Shown here: piece after piece, positions 34,659 to 44,433 of the stretch
How the letters are laid out: every line of letters begins with the position of its first letter
Position numbering within the stretch: the stretch's first letter is position 1
Source: Bin25 sp965221765
Lineage (GTDB): Bacteria > Bacteroidota > Bacteroidia > Flavobacteriales > Flavobacteriaceae
DNA: 64,000 nt
NCBI GenBank assembly: GCA_965221765.1
Contig: OZ244911.1
Location: forward strand, 1,116,001-1,180,000
Direction: 5' to 3'
The notes under the pieces: model-generated
Databases searched by the model: none
What the model saw: only the letters and a program-made list of their open reading frames with translations
What the model was told of the DNA's origin: nothing
Program-made: the position numbers and the translations under genes

Positions 34659-35796
34659 AGTTGCTCACCGACTATCCCAATTGAGTGAATATTACTTTTC
34701 TCAAAAGCTTCGAGAAGTAGAACGATTAAAAAGCCAAGGGAACCCCATTATCAATATTGGGATTGGCAATCCTGATTTTTCTCCCCATGAAAAGGTGGTC
34801 GAGGGTTTAACTTCTTCTTTAACAGATCAAAACGCCCATCAATATCAATCCTATCGAGGATTGGAAGAGTTGAGAAATGCAATTTCATCGTATTATAACA
34901 GGATCTATCAAGTTCAATTAAATCCACAAGGTGAGATTTTACCATTGATGGGTTCCAAAGAAGGAATTGGGATGATTTCATTGGCCTATCTCAACAAGGG
35001 AGATCACGTATTGATTCCAAATCCTGGATATCCTACCTATGCTTCAGCTACCATGATTGCCGAGGCTAGCCCCCTTTATTATAATTTATATGCATCCAAT
35101 AATTGGCTACCTGATCTAGATGAATTAAAAAAGCTCAAAACTCCAAATACGAAAGTCATGTGGTTGAACTATCCCCACATGCCCACGGGTGCTACAGCCA
35201 CTGATGAAGTATTTGAACAATTGATTCAATGGGCTATTGAAAATCAAGTATTACTAGTTCATGACAACCCATATAGTCATATTCTGAATTCAACGCCTAA
35301 GAGTCTCTTAAAATTTAAGGGGGCAAAAATAATAGCGTTGGAATTGAATTCTATTAGTAAATCATTTAATATGCCTGGATGGCGCATCGGCATGCTATGT
35401 GGTTCAAAAGAGTTGATTCAACCCATATTTAAAGTAAAAAGCAATTTTGATTCAGGGATGTTTTATGGTTTGCAAAAGGGAGCTATTGCCGCTCTTAATT
35501 TACCCAATGCGTGGTTTGATCAACTCAATAAACGGTATACTCAAAGAAAAATAATATTAGAATCCTTAGCCTTGAAATTGGGCGCAGATTTTGAAATCAA
35601 TCAAGCCGGTTTATTTTTGTGGGCTAAAATTCCAAAAGGAGAACAATCATCAATTGATTTTGCAGACAAACTCTTGTACCAACACCATCTTTTTGTTGCT
35701 CCAGGAGATATTTTTGGATCTAATGGCCAAAGATATATTAGAATGTCTGTTTGCGTCCCAATCTCTCAATTAAAACAAGCTCTCCATCGTATTTAA
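34651..35796 (+). CDS. Class I aminotransferase of the aromatic operon
   Basis: A 381-aa fold-type I PLP enzyme: NIGIGNPDFSPHEKVVEGL, LMGSKEGIGMISLAYLNKGD, NPGYPTYASATMIAEASP, VHDNPYSHI and the PLP Lys in SISKSFNMPGWRIGM. It overlaps pheA by 8 bp and precedes tyrA by 1 bp. The context points to the transamination step that makes Phe and Tyr from phenylpyruvate and hydroxyphenylpyruvate, or prephenate to arogenate. Specificity cannot be set from sequence. Confidence 0.88.
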   Translation: MIEVAHRLSQLSEYYFSQKLREVERLKSQGNPIINIGIGNPDFSPHEKVVEGLTSSLTDQNAHQYQSYRGLEELRNAISSYYNRIYQVQLNPQGEILPLMGSKEGIGMISLAYLNKGDHVLIPNPGYPTYASATMIAEASPLYYNLYASNNWLPDLDELKKLKTPNTKVMWLNYPHMPTGATATDEVFEQLIQWAIENQVLLVHDNPYSHILNSTPKSLLKFKGAKIIALELNSISKSFNMPGWRIGMLCGSKELIQPIFKVKSNFDSGMFYGLQKGAIAALNLPNAWFDQLNKRYTQRKIILESLALKLGADFEINQAGLFLWAKIPKGEQSSIDFADKLLYQHHLFVAPGDIFGSNGQRYIRMSVCVPISQLKQALHRI

Positions 35797-35797
35797 C

Positions 35798-36664
35798 ATG
35801 AATATTGGGATCATAGGACTTGGCTTAATCGGTGGATCAAAAGCTCTTGCTGCAAAAAAAGCATATAATAATCATTGCATAATTTGGGGACATGATGTTA
35901 ATCCCAAGCATTTAAAACAAGCCAAAGCACTAGGCATTATTGATCACGTATTAGTTCCAGAATCGTATCTTGTGTTAGACCTATTGATTTTAGCCATTCC
36001 AGTTGACAAAGCATTGGATATTATTGAATCTCTTTTGGATCAAGTAGGGCCAAATACGTTACTAATCGATACTGGTTCTACCAAACGGTTGATCTGTCAG
36101 CAAGTAGCCCATCATCCCAAGAGAAAACAATTTTTAGCAGCACATCCGATCGCGGGAACAGAATATTCAGGTCCATCAGCGGCATTGGAAGATTTATTTG
36201 TCAACCAAATCCAAATTTTTTGTCAAATAGAAAAAACCGATTCATCGCTATTAAAATTTGGTACGGATTTTGTCAAGAAATTACAAATGAAAATTTTGAT
36301 TATGTCGGCAGAAGAACATGATAAACACATTGCATATGTCTCTCATCTTTCTCATATTTCATCGTTTATGCTAGGTAAAACAGTCATGGATAAAGAAGAA
36401 AAGTCGAACCATGTCATATATCAAATGGCAGGGAGTGGATTTGCATCAACTGTTCGGCTTGCAAAAAGCAACCCAACGACTTGGACTTCTATTTTTAGAC
36501 ATAATCAGCAAAATATATTAGAAGTATTAGACCAATACATTGAAAAGCTAGATGAATTTAAAACACTATTGGAATCAAAAAATTTTGATTCGATACATAA
36601 ACAATTAGTAAAATCAAATGAAATCCAATCTATTCTAAAAGGAATCAACCAAAATAATAACTAA
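35798..36664 (+). CDS. tyrA: Prephenate dehydrogenase
   Basis: TyrA oxidatively decarboxylates prephenate towards tyrosine. The 288-aa protein has the N-terminal nucleotide loop MNIGIIGLGLIGGSKALAAK, the catalytic region AAHPIAGTEYSGPSAALEDL with the conserved His, and HDKHIAYVSHLSHISSFML. No ACT domain is present, so regulation by Tyr may rest on the attenuator. An ATG starts directly after the aminotransferase stop, and 2 bp separate it from aroG. Confidence 0.92.
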   Translation: MNIGIIGLGLIGGSKALAAKKAYNNHCIIWGHDVNPKHLKQAKALGIIDHVLVPESYLVLDLLILAIPVDKALDIIESLLDQVGPNTLLIDTGSTKRLICQQVAHHPKRKQFLAAHPIAGTEYSGPSAALEDLFVNQIQIFCQIEKTDSSLLKFGTDFVKKLQMKILIMSAEEHDKHIAYVSHLSHISSFMLGKTVMDKEEKSNHVIYQMAGSGFASTVRLAKSNPTTWTSIFRHNQQNILEVLDQYIEKLDEFKTLLESKNFDSIHKQLVKSNEIQSILKGINQNNN

Positions 36665-36666
36665 GT

Positions 36667-37779
36667 ATGAGCCAAATGGAAAACTCAAAACAAATGCGTG
36701 GATGGTTAGATAATTTCAATCTACCACATCCCTTGGTCATTGCAGGACCTTGCAGTGCGGAAACTCAAGATCAAGTATTAAAAATAGCCCTTCAATTAAA
36801 AGATACTGATGTCACAGTATTTCGGGCTGGTGTTTGGAAACCACGAACTAGACCAGGAAATTTTGAAGGAGTTGGTGCCATCGGACTCAAATGGCTTCAA
36901 AAAGTAAAAGAAGAAACACAATTATTAACAACCACAGAAGTGGCGAATAAGCATCATGTGAATTTGGCCTTAGAGCACGATATCGATATTCTATGGATAG
37001 GAGCTCGGACTACTGTCAATCCGTTCATGGTACAAGAAATTGCGGAAGCCCTTGAGAATACTGAAAAGATCGTATTGATTAAAAATCCCATTAATCCAGA
37101 TATTTCTCTGTGGTTAGGGGGCCTTGAACGATTGTATGCTGCCAATATCAAAAAATTAGGACTAATTCATCGGGGATTTTCAACGTATGACAAAACCAAA
37201 TACCGAAATATTCCAGAATGGCAAATACCGATTGAAGTTCAAAAGCGATTTCCTGATATGCCATTAATTTGTGATCCATCCCATATTGCTGGAAGAAGAG
37301 ATTTGATATTCCAATTAAGTCAATTGGCATTGGATTTAAACTTTGATGGTTTGATGATTGAAACTCATTTCGATCCTGATCATGCTTGGAGTGATGCAAA
37401 ACAGCAAATTACTCCAGAAACATTAGTAAAGTATATGAAAGAACTCAAGATGAAGAAGCCAACACATCATGAAAAGGATTACCGATTAGAATTGCAAAAG
37501 TTAAGATCTGAAATCGACTTATTTGATGAACAAATCATTAAAATTCTCGATAAACGAATGAGGGTCTCTAGTAAAATTGGTCAACTAAAACATGATAATA
37601 ATGTAGCAATTCTTCAACCTAGACGTTGGAAAGAAGTGTTGGGAAATATGTTTTTAGAAGGCGAGGATCGAGGATTATCAAAAGATTTTATCATGAGAGT
37701 TTTTAGATCTATTCATCAAGAATCTATTAATCACCAAAGAAAAGTCATATTTAAAACGCAAAACAAAATTGAATCTTGA
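36667..37779 (+). CDS. aroG: Bifunctional DAHP synthase / chorismate mutase
   Basis: This 370-aa fusion makes DAHP, the first shikimate-pathway metabolite, and also converts chorismate to prephenate. Residues ~1-265 are the DAHP synthase barrel: LVIAGPCSAETQDQVLKIAL, VFRAGVWKPRTRPGNFEGVG, LICDPSHIAGRRDLIFQLSQ, METHFDPDHAWSDAKQQ-like end. Residues ~275-365 are an AroQ mutase: LRSEIDLFDEQIIKILDKRM, RVSSKIGQLKHDNN. The fusion order (synthase first) is usual for Bacteroidota. It closes the pheA-aminotransferase-tyrA-aroG operon and feeds its own branch. Confidence 0.94.
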   Translation: MSQMENSKQMRGWLDNFNLPHPLVIAGPCSAETQDQVLKIALQLKDTDVTVFRAGVWKPRTRPGNFEGVGAIGLKWLQKVKEETQLLTTTEVANKHHVNLALEHDIDILWIGARTTVNPFMVQEIAEALENTEKIVLIKNPINPDISLWLGGLERLYAANIKKLGLIHRGFSTYDKTKYRNIPEWQIPIEVQKRFPDMPLICDPSHIAGRRDLIFQLSQLALDLNFDGLMIETHFDPDHAWSDAKQQITPETLVKYMKELKMKKPTHHEKDYRLELQKLRSEIDLFDEQIIKILDKRMRVSSKIGQLKHDNNVAILQPRRWKEVLGNMFLEGEDRGLSKDFIMRVFRSIHQESINHQRKVIFKTQNKIES

Positions 37780-38311
37780 ATCATTGATTCTAGGGTTTGA
37801 AGCCATATTTTTTGATTGTGTTGAGATTATAAAAGATGGTAATCAACCTATAGTGATCCAATGACAAATCATCAAAAAGCCCTATCAAATCGTATGATTA
37901 CCAATCACTCCAACAAATCGGAGTTTGAAGAAGATATGCATATTGATATTGCGCTATAAGAATCAGTCAAAAGTATTTTTTAGTCAATTCAAGGGGTTAT
38001 TAAAGAACATTTCTAATTTCCTTAAAATATAATAAGTCATTTATATTCAATTGTTTATATCGAAAATAAGATACTATAAACCTTGATGGTTTCTATCATG
38101 CCTGCCACAAATAAGGTGATGTCCACCTCACGGATTATTTGGTATGAAAGAACGAATTACTCTATCCCTCTAGTAAAGACTTATAGAGATATCCTAGAAA
38201 ATCAACGCAAACACTAGAGGGGATAGTTAGGAGAATCAACGGATTGAGATGATTGGCTAAGCTAAATGGTTCGAATGGTGGGAGGTTAGGACTTTAATCT
38301 GATGGACTGTA
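37780..38311. other. 532-bp intergenic stretch
   Basis: Between convergent gene ends. I find no convincing gene, RNA or repeat; only short frames with poor composition. Confidence 0.4.
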
Positions 38312-40423
38312 TTAGAGTCCGTAAAAGTCTGGGAATTCAGTACCCGAATCAGAAAAGTTTTCTATCTGAGTTATGGCTTTATCAACCGTCGTCACGGGTA
38401 AGAGGCAAATCCGATTTTGACAGACATAGATATATGTGTGTTGATTGTCAAATCGGTCTTTTAATAAGGGTAAATCACTCGCTGCATCACTTTGTTGAAA
38501 GATGATTTGGGGTAGGTAGTGACGAAATAGTTCTACTGAGAAGTCATTAGACTCTTTTCCATTGATAATGACTTCATAAAATCCGTAGGTTATCAATGCA
38601 TAGAGATTTGCCCAGTTAGAATAGCTTGAAGCATAATCTATGATGTGACTTTGCATCCCCAAAATCATTTTTTTTGCTTTTTCGATATAATCTTGGTTTT
38701 GTAATAATTGTCCTAATTCAAATAAATTCCAAGCCATGACTGAATTTGATGAAGCAATGACATTATCTTCTGTAGATATAATTTGTGTAATTAGGGGGTT
38801 TTCTTTTTTAAAACTGAAATACGGGGAGTGATCAATAGAAAAATCGGATAAAACAATTTTGGTCCATTGTTGTGCAGAGTCTAGGTAATTGGTAATCCCT
38901 GTAATTTTGTATAATGCTAATGCGGCTTCGATCAAATGAGCATAATCTTCTAAAAAACCTTCTATCTTGACCCTTCCATTTTGGAATGTATGATATAATT
39001 TTCCATCAACAATAATTTGGTTTTTAATAAAATCAAATACTAAAATGGCCTTATCTAAAAAGATGGGGTCACTAGTGGCTTGGTAAGCTTGAGAGAGGCC
39101 TAGGACGGCCAAAGCATTCCAAGAGGCTAGTATTTTATAATCAATACCGGGAAAATCTCTTTTGGCTAATTGGCTTTTGAGCTGAAGTTTCCAATATTCA
39201 ATTTTAGATTCTAATTGATCAATGGAGAGGTTATGCGAATGAGAAAATGCTTCTAGACTAGAGGATTGTCTGAGAATATAAAACTCATTTCCAAACGGTT
39301 TATTAAAATCAATGCCATAAAAAGACAAAAATAAATCCCAATCACGATCGATGAATTGTTCTAATTCAGCTCTGCTCCAAACATAATAACGGCCTTCTCC
39401 TAGTTGGTTATCAGCATCAATGGCTGCATAATAAACCCCTGTCGTATCGGATAAACGAGATTCCATAAATTCAAAAATATCATAGACTCGGTTTTTAAAT
39501 AAGGGTGTTTTATATTTTTTATAGGCATTGGCATATAATCCAAGAATCTGGGCATTATCGTATAGCATTTTTTCAAAATGCGGAACTTCCCAAAAGGGGT
39601 CGACACTATACCTATAGAAGCCGCCTTCGATGGGGTCAAAAATCCCACTATTAGCGATTTTTTCCAGACTGTTTTGAATATAACGATCGACTTCAGAGTT
39701 ATTGGTACGCTTCTGGTGATGCATTAAAAATTGATACCGATTAGGGATAATAAATTTTTGAGATACTTGATCTCCACCATATTTATGATCCCAGCCGATT
39801 TTCCAATTTTCGATGCCTTTTTCTAATGAATCTTTAGAAAATTCAGAAGGTTGATTATAAACATCCACAATATTATAGGCTTTCAGGCCTTGTTCTAGAT
39901 GATGGGCTACTTCGATTAATCGAGATTTATCTTTTTGGTAGAGATCTTGAATTTGTTCTAATACTTGAATCCATTGTTCTCTAGTATGATAAGTACCACC
40001 ATAGATGGGTCTACCATCTGGAAGTGTAATGACATTAAGGGGCCAGCCACCACTTCCAGACATGATTTGTACTGCCGTCATATAAATATTATCGACATCT
40101 GGATTTTCTTCACGATCTACTTTGATATTGATATAATCAGCATTCATTTTATCGGCTACGTCTTGATCAGCAAACGTTTCTTTTTCCATCACATGACACC
40201 AATGACAAGAAGAATAACCAATGCTAACAATCAACAGCTTGTCATTTGGATTTTGGTTTTGATATAAATTATGATCCCATCTCTGCCAATGCACAGGATT
40301 GGCTTTATGTTGGACGAGATAGGGACTTGTTTCTTTATCTAAATTATTGCGATTGATGGAATTCTTCTGAACACACATAGTTGAAATACAAATCAATAGT
40401 GTTAATACTATCGGTCTAATCAT
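38312..40423 (-). CDS. Thioredoxin-domain protein, DUF255 / YyaL family, exported
   Basis: This 703-aa protein has a DUF255 thioredoxin-like domain at the N-terminus: NLDKETSPYLVQHKANPVHW, IGYSSCHWCHVMEKETF (CxxC at Cys73 and Cys76) and GSGGWPLNVITLPDGRPIYG. A long (alpha/alpha) barrel region follows, FRYSVDPFWEVPHFEKMLYD-like, typical of N-acylglucosamine-2-epimerase-like folds. The first 17 residues, MIRPIVLTLLICISTMC, look like a signal peptide; a Cys after Met is not a canonical lipobox. The family role is not settled. Confidence 0.85.
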   Translation of the reverse strand: MIRPIVLTLLICISTMCVQKNSINRNNLDKETSPYLVQHKANPVHWQRWDHNLYQNQNPNDKLLIVSIGYSSCHWCHVMEKETFADQDVADKMNADYINIKVDREENPDVDNIYMTAVQIMSGSGGWPLNVITLPDGRPIYGGTYHTREQWIQVLEQIQDLYQKDKSRLIEVAHHLEQGLKAYNIVDVYNQPSEFSKDSLEKGIENWKIGWDHKYGGDQVSQKFIIPNRYQFLMHHQKRTNNSEVDRYIQNSLEKIANSGIFDPIEGGFYRYSVDPFWEVPHFEKMLYDNAQILGLYANAYKKYKTPLFKNRVYDIFEFMESRLSDTTGVYYAAIDADNQLGEGRYYVWSRAELEQFIDRDWDLFLSFYGIDFNKPFGNEFYILRQSSSLEAFSHSHNLSIDQLESKIEYWKLQLKSQLAKRDFPGIDYKILASWNALAVLGLSQAYQATSDPIFLDKAILVFDFIKNQIIVDGKLYHTFQNGRVKIEGFLEDYAHLIEAALALYKITGITNYLDSAQQWTKIVLSDFSIDHSPYFSFKKENPLITQIISTEDNVIASSNSVMAWNLFELGQLLQNQDYIEKAKKMILGMQSHIIDYASSYSNWANLYALITYGFYEVIINGKESNDFSVELFRHYLPQIIFQQSDAASDLPLLKDRFDNQHTYIYVCQNRICLLPVTTVDKAITQIENFSDSGTEFPDFYGL

Positions 40424-40835
40424 CAGTGGATTTATAGGGTACCAAATTAGAGGATACTTAGAAATTTTAGTTCGACATCATTAATCTAGAAAAAGCTCCA
40501 AATAGGCACAAAAGAATAAATTAGAGATTTTTAGATTTTCATAGTTTTGAAACCTCTGTGCCACTCTCAGATTTGTAGGATGCTAGCATCCATCATAGAT
40601 TGATAATAAACGCGGTGCGAAATCGCTCCATGCTTGAGGGATGTCTTGATTGTTTAAAATGGGAACTATTATGATTGGCACATTTTTTTATGGAATGCTC
40701 ATCATGGACCTTACCAATCAACCCCTTTGGTCGAATGCTTTAATTCATGGTCCATTCCAACCACTTGTATTTCGTCTTGTTCATAAAATCTTGTTTCGGT
40801 ATGGTCAGTAAATACGAATTCTATTTTAGCTAGTT
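40424..40835. other. 412-bp intergenic stretch
   Basis: Nothing recognisable: no open frame of note, no tRNA, no clear terminator. Confidence 0.4.
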
Positions 40836-41711
40836 CTAAGCTAATGATGCGTTGGATCTTTTTTTACCGATAAAAAAACTAGGGCTCTGTATAATCATGC
40901 CAAATTTGAGCTTTTTGGCTTGGACTCTAACCATCTTGTCATCTCTTTTTTGAAGGAGAAAATCGATTTCATTTTGAAAAAACTTTTGAGCTTGATCGAA
41001 CATAAAATCATATAAATACTCATAGGTTTTAAATTCATTTGTTTTTTCTAATGCCTTGAAATAAAATTCCTTATCATTGGTATTGACTATCGACATGGGT
41101 AGTTCATGGAATTTTTGAACATAGTTCATCACCAACCGAGACAACCGGCCATTGCCATCACGAAATGGATGAATATTCACCAAGTCATAATGGGCTTTGA
41201 ACGAAAATTTATAGATATCGGTGATTGTTTTTTGCTGGTGAAAAGATGCATTGAAATTTTCAAGAAAGACATCAAGTGCTGTAGGAACCTTTTCGGCATC
41301 CATAAAAACACGTTTTCCAGCTTGTAAAGGCAAGGTCCTTAATCGCCCCTCCAAAATGGATCGATTTCCTTTTTTAGCAAATTCATATCCTAATGTACGC
41401 CATAATATTTTGGGAGATAATCGTTTTAAATCATTCAAACCAAGTCTTGGAATATGTTTTTGTTTTGCCATTTCAAGAACATCTTTTAAGGCTTCATGAT
41501 GGTCTTGAACCATGAGATTGTGTTCTATAGTGGTTCCTTTGGGAGAAATATTATACTCTAATAGGATGTGGACATCATCAATATTTAATTTAGATCCTTC
41601 GATTCCTGTGCTATGGAAAGAAATAGCATATAAATTGTATCGATCATGGTTGATGACCCCTTGGCCTAGGCGTTGATACTCTCGAACTAATTCTTCGAAT
41701 TCTTTATTCAT
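40836..41711 (-). CDS. Fic family protein, intact
   Basis: A 291-aa Fic enzyme with the N-terminal inhibitory motif FHSTGIEGSKL (S-x-x-x-E-G), a helical core ALDVFLENFNASFHQQKTIT and the complete active-site loop HPFRDGNGRLSR followed by VMNYVQKFHELPMSIVNT. The C-terminus ends in basic KKLKFGMIIQSPSFFIGKKR. It should AMPylate or otherwise modify a target protein. It lies about 100 bp downstream of two membrane-protein genes on the same strand, an association I do not recognise from known Fic systems. Confidence 0.88.
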   Translation of the reverse strand: MNKEFEELVREYQRLGQGVINHDRYNLYAISFHSTGIEGSKLNIDDVHILLEYNISPKGTTIEHNLMVQDHHEALKDVLEMAKQKHIPRLGLNDLKRLSPKILWRTLGYEFAKKGNRSILEGRLRTLPLQAGKRVFMDAEKVPTALDVFLENFNASFHQQKTITDIYKFSFKAHYDLVNIHPFRDGNGRLSRLVMNYVQKFHELPMSIVNTNDKEFYFKALEKTNEFKTYEYLYDFMFDQAQKFFQNEIDFLLQKRDDKMVRVQAKKLKFGMIIQSPSFFIGKKRSNASLA

Positions 41712-41812
41712 TTTTTCAAATAAAAACGCAGGGGATTAGATACTTAAATAATAAAAATAATCACCTTCCCCAAAGTGGTTCAAATTCTTGTTGATTGGTT
41801 TGAGACGTGATG

Positions 41813-42301
41813 TTATCCTTTGTATTTAGAAAAAATCTCTTGAAAGTTATGTTTCATTAAAGGAATGGATTTATCCACAATTTTTTCAAATACGTCTTCT
41901 AATTCTTTATGAACAGGTAATTCTTTCATTGGTTTATTGAATTCATTTTCAACTCGGTCATAAACTGTTCTTAAAATAATAGAACTCACTAATCCTAAAC
42001 CAATCCGAATCGCCATTGGACCCGGAAGAATGGCTGTTAAAGCCATATAACCTCCTGTCGTTAATACTCCTTCATTCGTTCTAGACCAAAGACCTTTATT
42101 TTTCCGATCTAATTGATAAGCCCTTGCAAATCCAATCATACTAATCATCGTTAAAATGGGATTGGCTGAAAAAACAGCCGTTAATCCTAAAGATGATACC
42201 GTATCAGCAAATTGTTTGGTATCGTTTGTTTTCCATTGATATAAAAGAGCAAGACTTCCTAAAGTAGCACCAAATATATCTTTGGCGTTAAAGGTCACCA
42301 T
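41813..42301 (-). CDS. Hypothetical membrane protein upstream of fic
   Basis: A 162-aa protein with three or so hydrophobic segments (IFGATLGSLALLYQW, ANPILTMISMIGFARAY, GPMAIRIGLGLVSSIILRTV) and a charged helical C-terminus (KELEDVFEKIVDKSIPLM). Its ATG overlaps the 3' end of the upstream gene once that gene's frame is corrected, so the two are probably translated together. No family recognised. Confidence 0.6.
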   Translation of the reverse strand: MVTFNAKDIFGATLGSLALLYQWKTNDTKQFADTVSSLGLTAVFSANPILTMISMIGFARAYQLDRKNKGLWSRTNEGVLTTGGYMALTAILPGPMAIRIGLGLVSSIILRTVYDRVENEFNKPMKELPVHKELEDVFEKIVDKSIPLMKHNFQEIFSKYKG

Positions 42302-42841
42302 TTTTTTTAGTGTATTGCGGCGTAATGCCTAAATTATCATGCAGTCGTTCTTGAAATTGTTTGAATTGTTGAGGTGTCCAATTTTAATCGGTAATCCTTT
42401 GGGTGTTACGGCATCATTCCAAAGAGCTTTAACATATTCTCGAATCGATTCAAAAGCATGATAATCGGTATTCCGATAACCTTTAAGCCAGGCCTCCCAT
42501 AATGTATGACTTTGGTCATACATCCGGTGATCCCCCCCAATCCATGTTTCTTGATAAATTTTATCCATTGCTTTTGCCCATTCACTATTGGTTTTTTGTT
42601 CAAAAACTTGTTTAATCAATGAATTAATAACAGAAGCACTTGATTGAAATAACACATTTCCTGTAATACTCAAATGATTCATGGCATTTTGAGAATAGTA
42701 TTTTAATTCTTCAAATGGAGGTTGTGATGGATTTAATATCGATGGTTTATTTTTCTTTTTCTGAACAACATCAGAAATGGTTTTTCCAACGAGTAATCCG
42801 GAAATAAGATAAGCGGCAAGAATCAAAAAAGGAATGGGCAT
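42292..42841 (-). pseudogene. Hypothetical membrane-anchored protein, one-base frameshift near its end
   Basis: The N-terminus is a signal-anchor (IPFLILAAYLISGLLVGKTI). A soluble helical part follows with AKAMDKIYQETWIGGDHRMY and TLWEAWLKGYRNTDYHAFES. At about 42380 the frame GLPIKIGHLNNSNN ends soon after. One extra A in the A run (complement) gives instead GLPIKNWTPQQFKQFQERLH, DNLGITPQYTKKNGDL and a stop that overlaps the next gene by about 10 bp. That better ending and the overlap argue that one A was lost or miscalled. Not a known family. Confidence 0.55.
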
Positions 42842-44356
42842 AATTAATGAGTTAATTTAGTAATTCGTCGATTGGACTATTCAGCTTGATAATGTTGGAC
42901 TAATGATTCACACTGAGATTACACGGCAATGAAACAATGTTGATAAAATTAACGCACAATGCGACTCTATGAGTTTATCGACTTTGATTTATAATATTAT
43001 ATATGAGCGAAGTTAATGGATTCACAAAACTTTCTCGATAGGTAATGTCGATTATAATGTTATTAAAGTTTCTAAAACAGCATTCATTTCTTGTTTGATT
43101 GCAACGTTGCAATGGTACATCCACTGTAAACCCAAAGTTATTTTGAATTTGTTCTGTCAGTTAGATATATAATCTCCTTTAAAAAAGCTTTGGAGACTTT
43201 TCCAAATAGGTAAGCGATGTCCACTTAGAGATAGACTTGGATGATATTCTCAGCGACTTCTTGTTGTTTACCTAGGTTTTCTCGATTTTTCAAAACGGTA
43301 TACGTGCTGTATTTTACTTTGGGACACAATCGTGCTTCATAGCAATGAGTCTTATCGATGACTTGTTCAGCTCTTTGATTTGATGGCATCGATGGGGGAC
43401 TACAGATGCTTTCGGAAATAATGGATGAACCGTATTGATGACGGATTGCCACAGCTGGGACCAAAAAGGCCTATTCTTTTGAGACATCCATGCCTTGACC
43501 CGATCACCTGCTACTTTTTCAGTAGCCATGGGGCTAGATCTAAAACCGCTACCTTTTCCGTATCACTGAAAATCGTGGCATAGGGTACTTTGATGACATG
43601 CTTTTTATCACCACTCAAATGCCATGGTATTGGTTGGCTAGGCTATAGCAGTCCTTGATCAACATCCCATTAGCCAACATATCTGATGATATTGGGGCCG
43701 CAGTGGTAAAGAGCCGTTGTTTTTTGATATTCACGACCTCGAAGATCTTTAATCAAGCGAGATGCCAATCGATTGATCTCCCAAATGGTCTGCTTTGGTC
43801 TAGAGGATGTGTAGCGATGGAATGCCTTGAAAAGTCCGTAAATGGGGTATTGGACAATAGACAAAGAGCTGGTGTTCATAGTGGTCCAAAGGATGACCTT
43901 TTTACTATTTGAGGGCAACTAAAATCAGTAATAGGATGTGAAAGAGCAATATCAATTGTCCTTTTTTCTAGTCTAATTTGGTGGTATCCATCGCCCTCTC
44001 GGAGCCGATTTCAAGCAATGGATGCGAGAACTCTAAAAATCATTGAAATCATGTAAAATCAATTCGCTATCAAAATAAAATCATCGTCTACAAAAAGTAT
44101 TTTGATGAAGGCTTTTAAATGATAAGACCCACACATACTGAGATAGAACTATAGATTTATCTCTTGATGATTGAAGAACAAAAAAACTAGTGATCTCTAT
44201 AAGCATTATTCAAATTTAAATAGTATTAAATGGGATCTATAGGTCTAAAATATGATTCTGTATAGACGTTTTGAGGTAATCTGCAATTTTATCCATTTGC
44301 TAAGAATTTCTGAGAAATATAACTGAATGAGTTATTCTAAATTTGGAGCGTTGCAT
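42842..44356. other. Degenerate DNA with protein remnants
   Basis: No intact gene. On the minus strand, pieces such as YGLFKAFHRYTSSRPKQTIW, IKVPYATIFSDTEKVAVLDL and SVINTVHPLFPKASVVPHRC (43314-43918) follow one another across frames and look like one decayed gene. A transposase is possible, but I could not find a DDE signature or terminal inverted repeats, so the family stays open. Confidence 0.35.
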
Positions 44357-44433
44357 GGCCTAGTAGTTCAACTGGATAGAATATCAGATTTCGGCTCTGA
44401 GGGTTGGGGGTTCGAATCCTCCCTAGGTCACCA
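44357..44433 (+). tRNA. tRNA-Arg (anticodon UCG)
   Basis: All arms fold: acceptor GGCCTAG / CTAGGTC (one G-U), D stem GTTC / GAAT, anticodon stem TCAGA / TCTGA with loop TTTCGGC (anticodon TCG at 44391-44393), T arm GGGGG-TTCGAAT-CCTCC. CCA is encoded at the end. The anticodon would read CGN arginine codons with U34. It stands alone within degenerate DNA, where integrating elements often leave traces. Confidence 0.9.

Noticed and set aside
43225..43918. Insertion-sequence transposase
   Set aside because: The remnants look coding, but no DDE or HUH signature, terminal inverted repeats or target duplication could be found, so I list it only as degenerate DNA.
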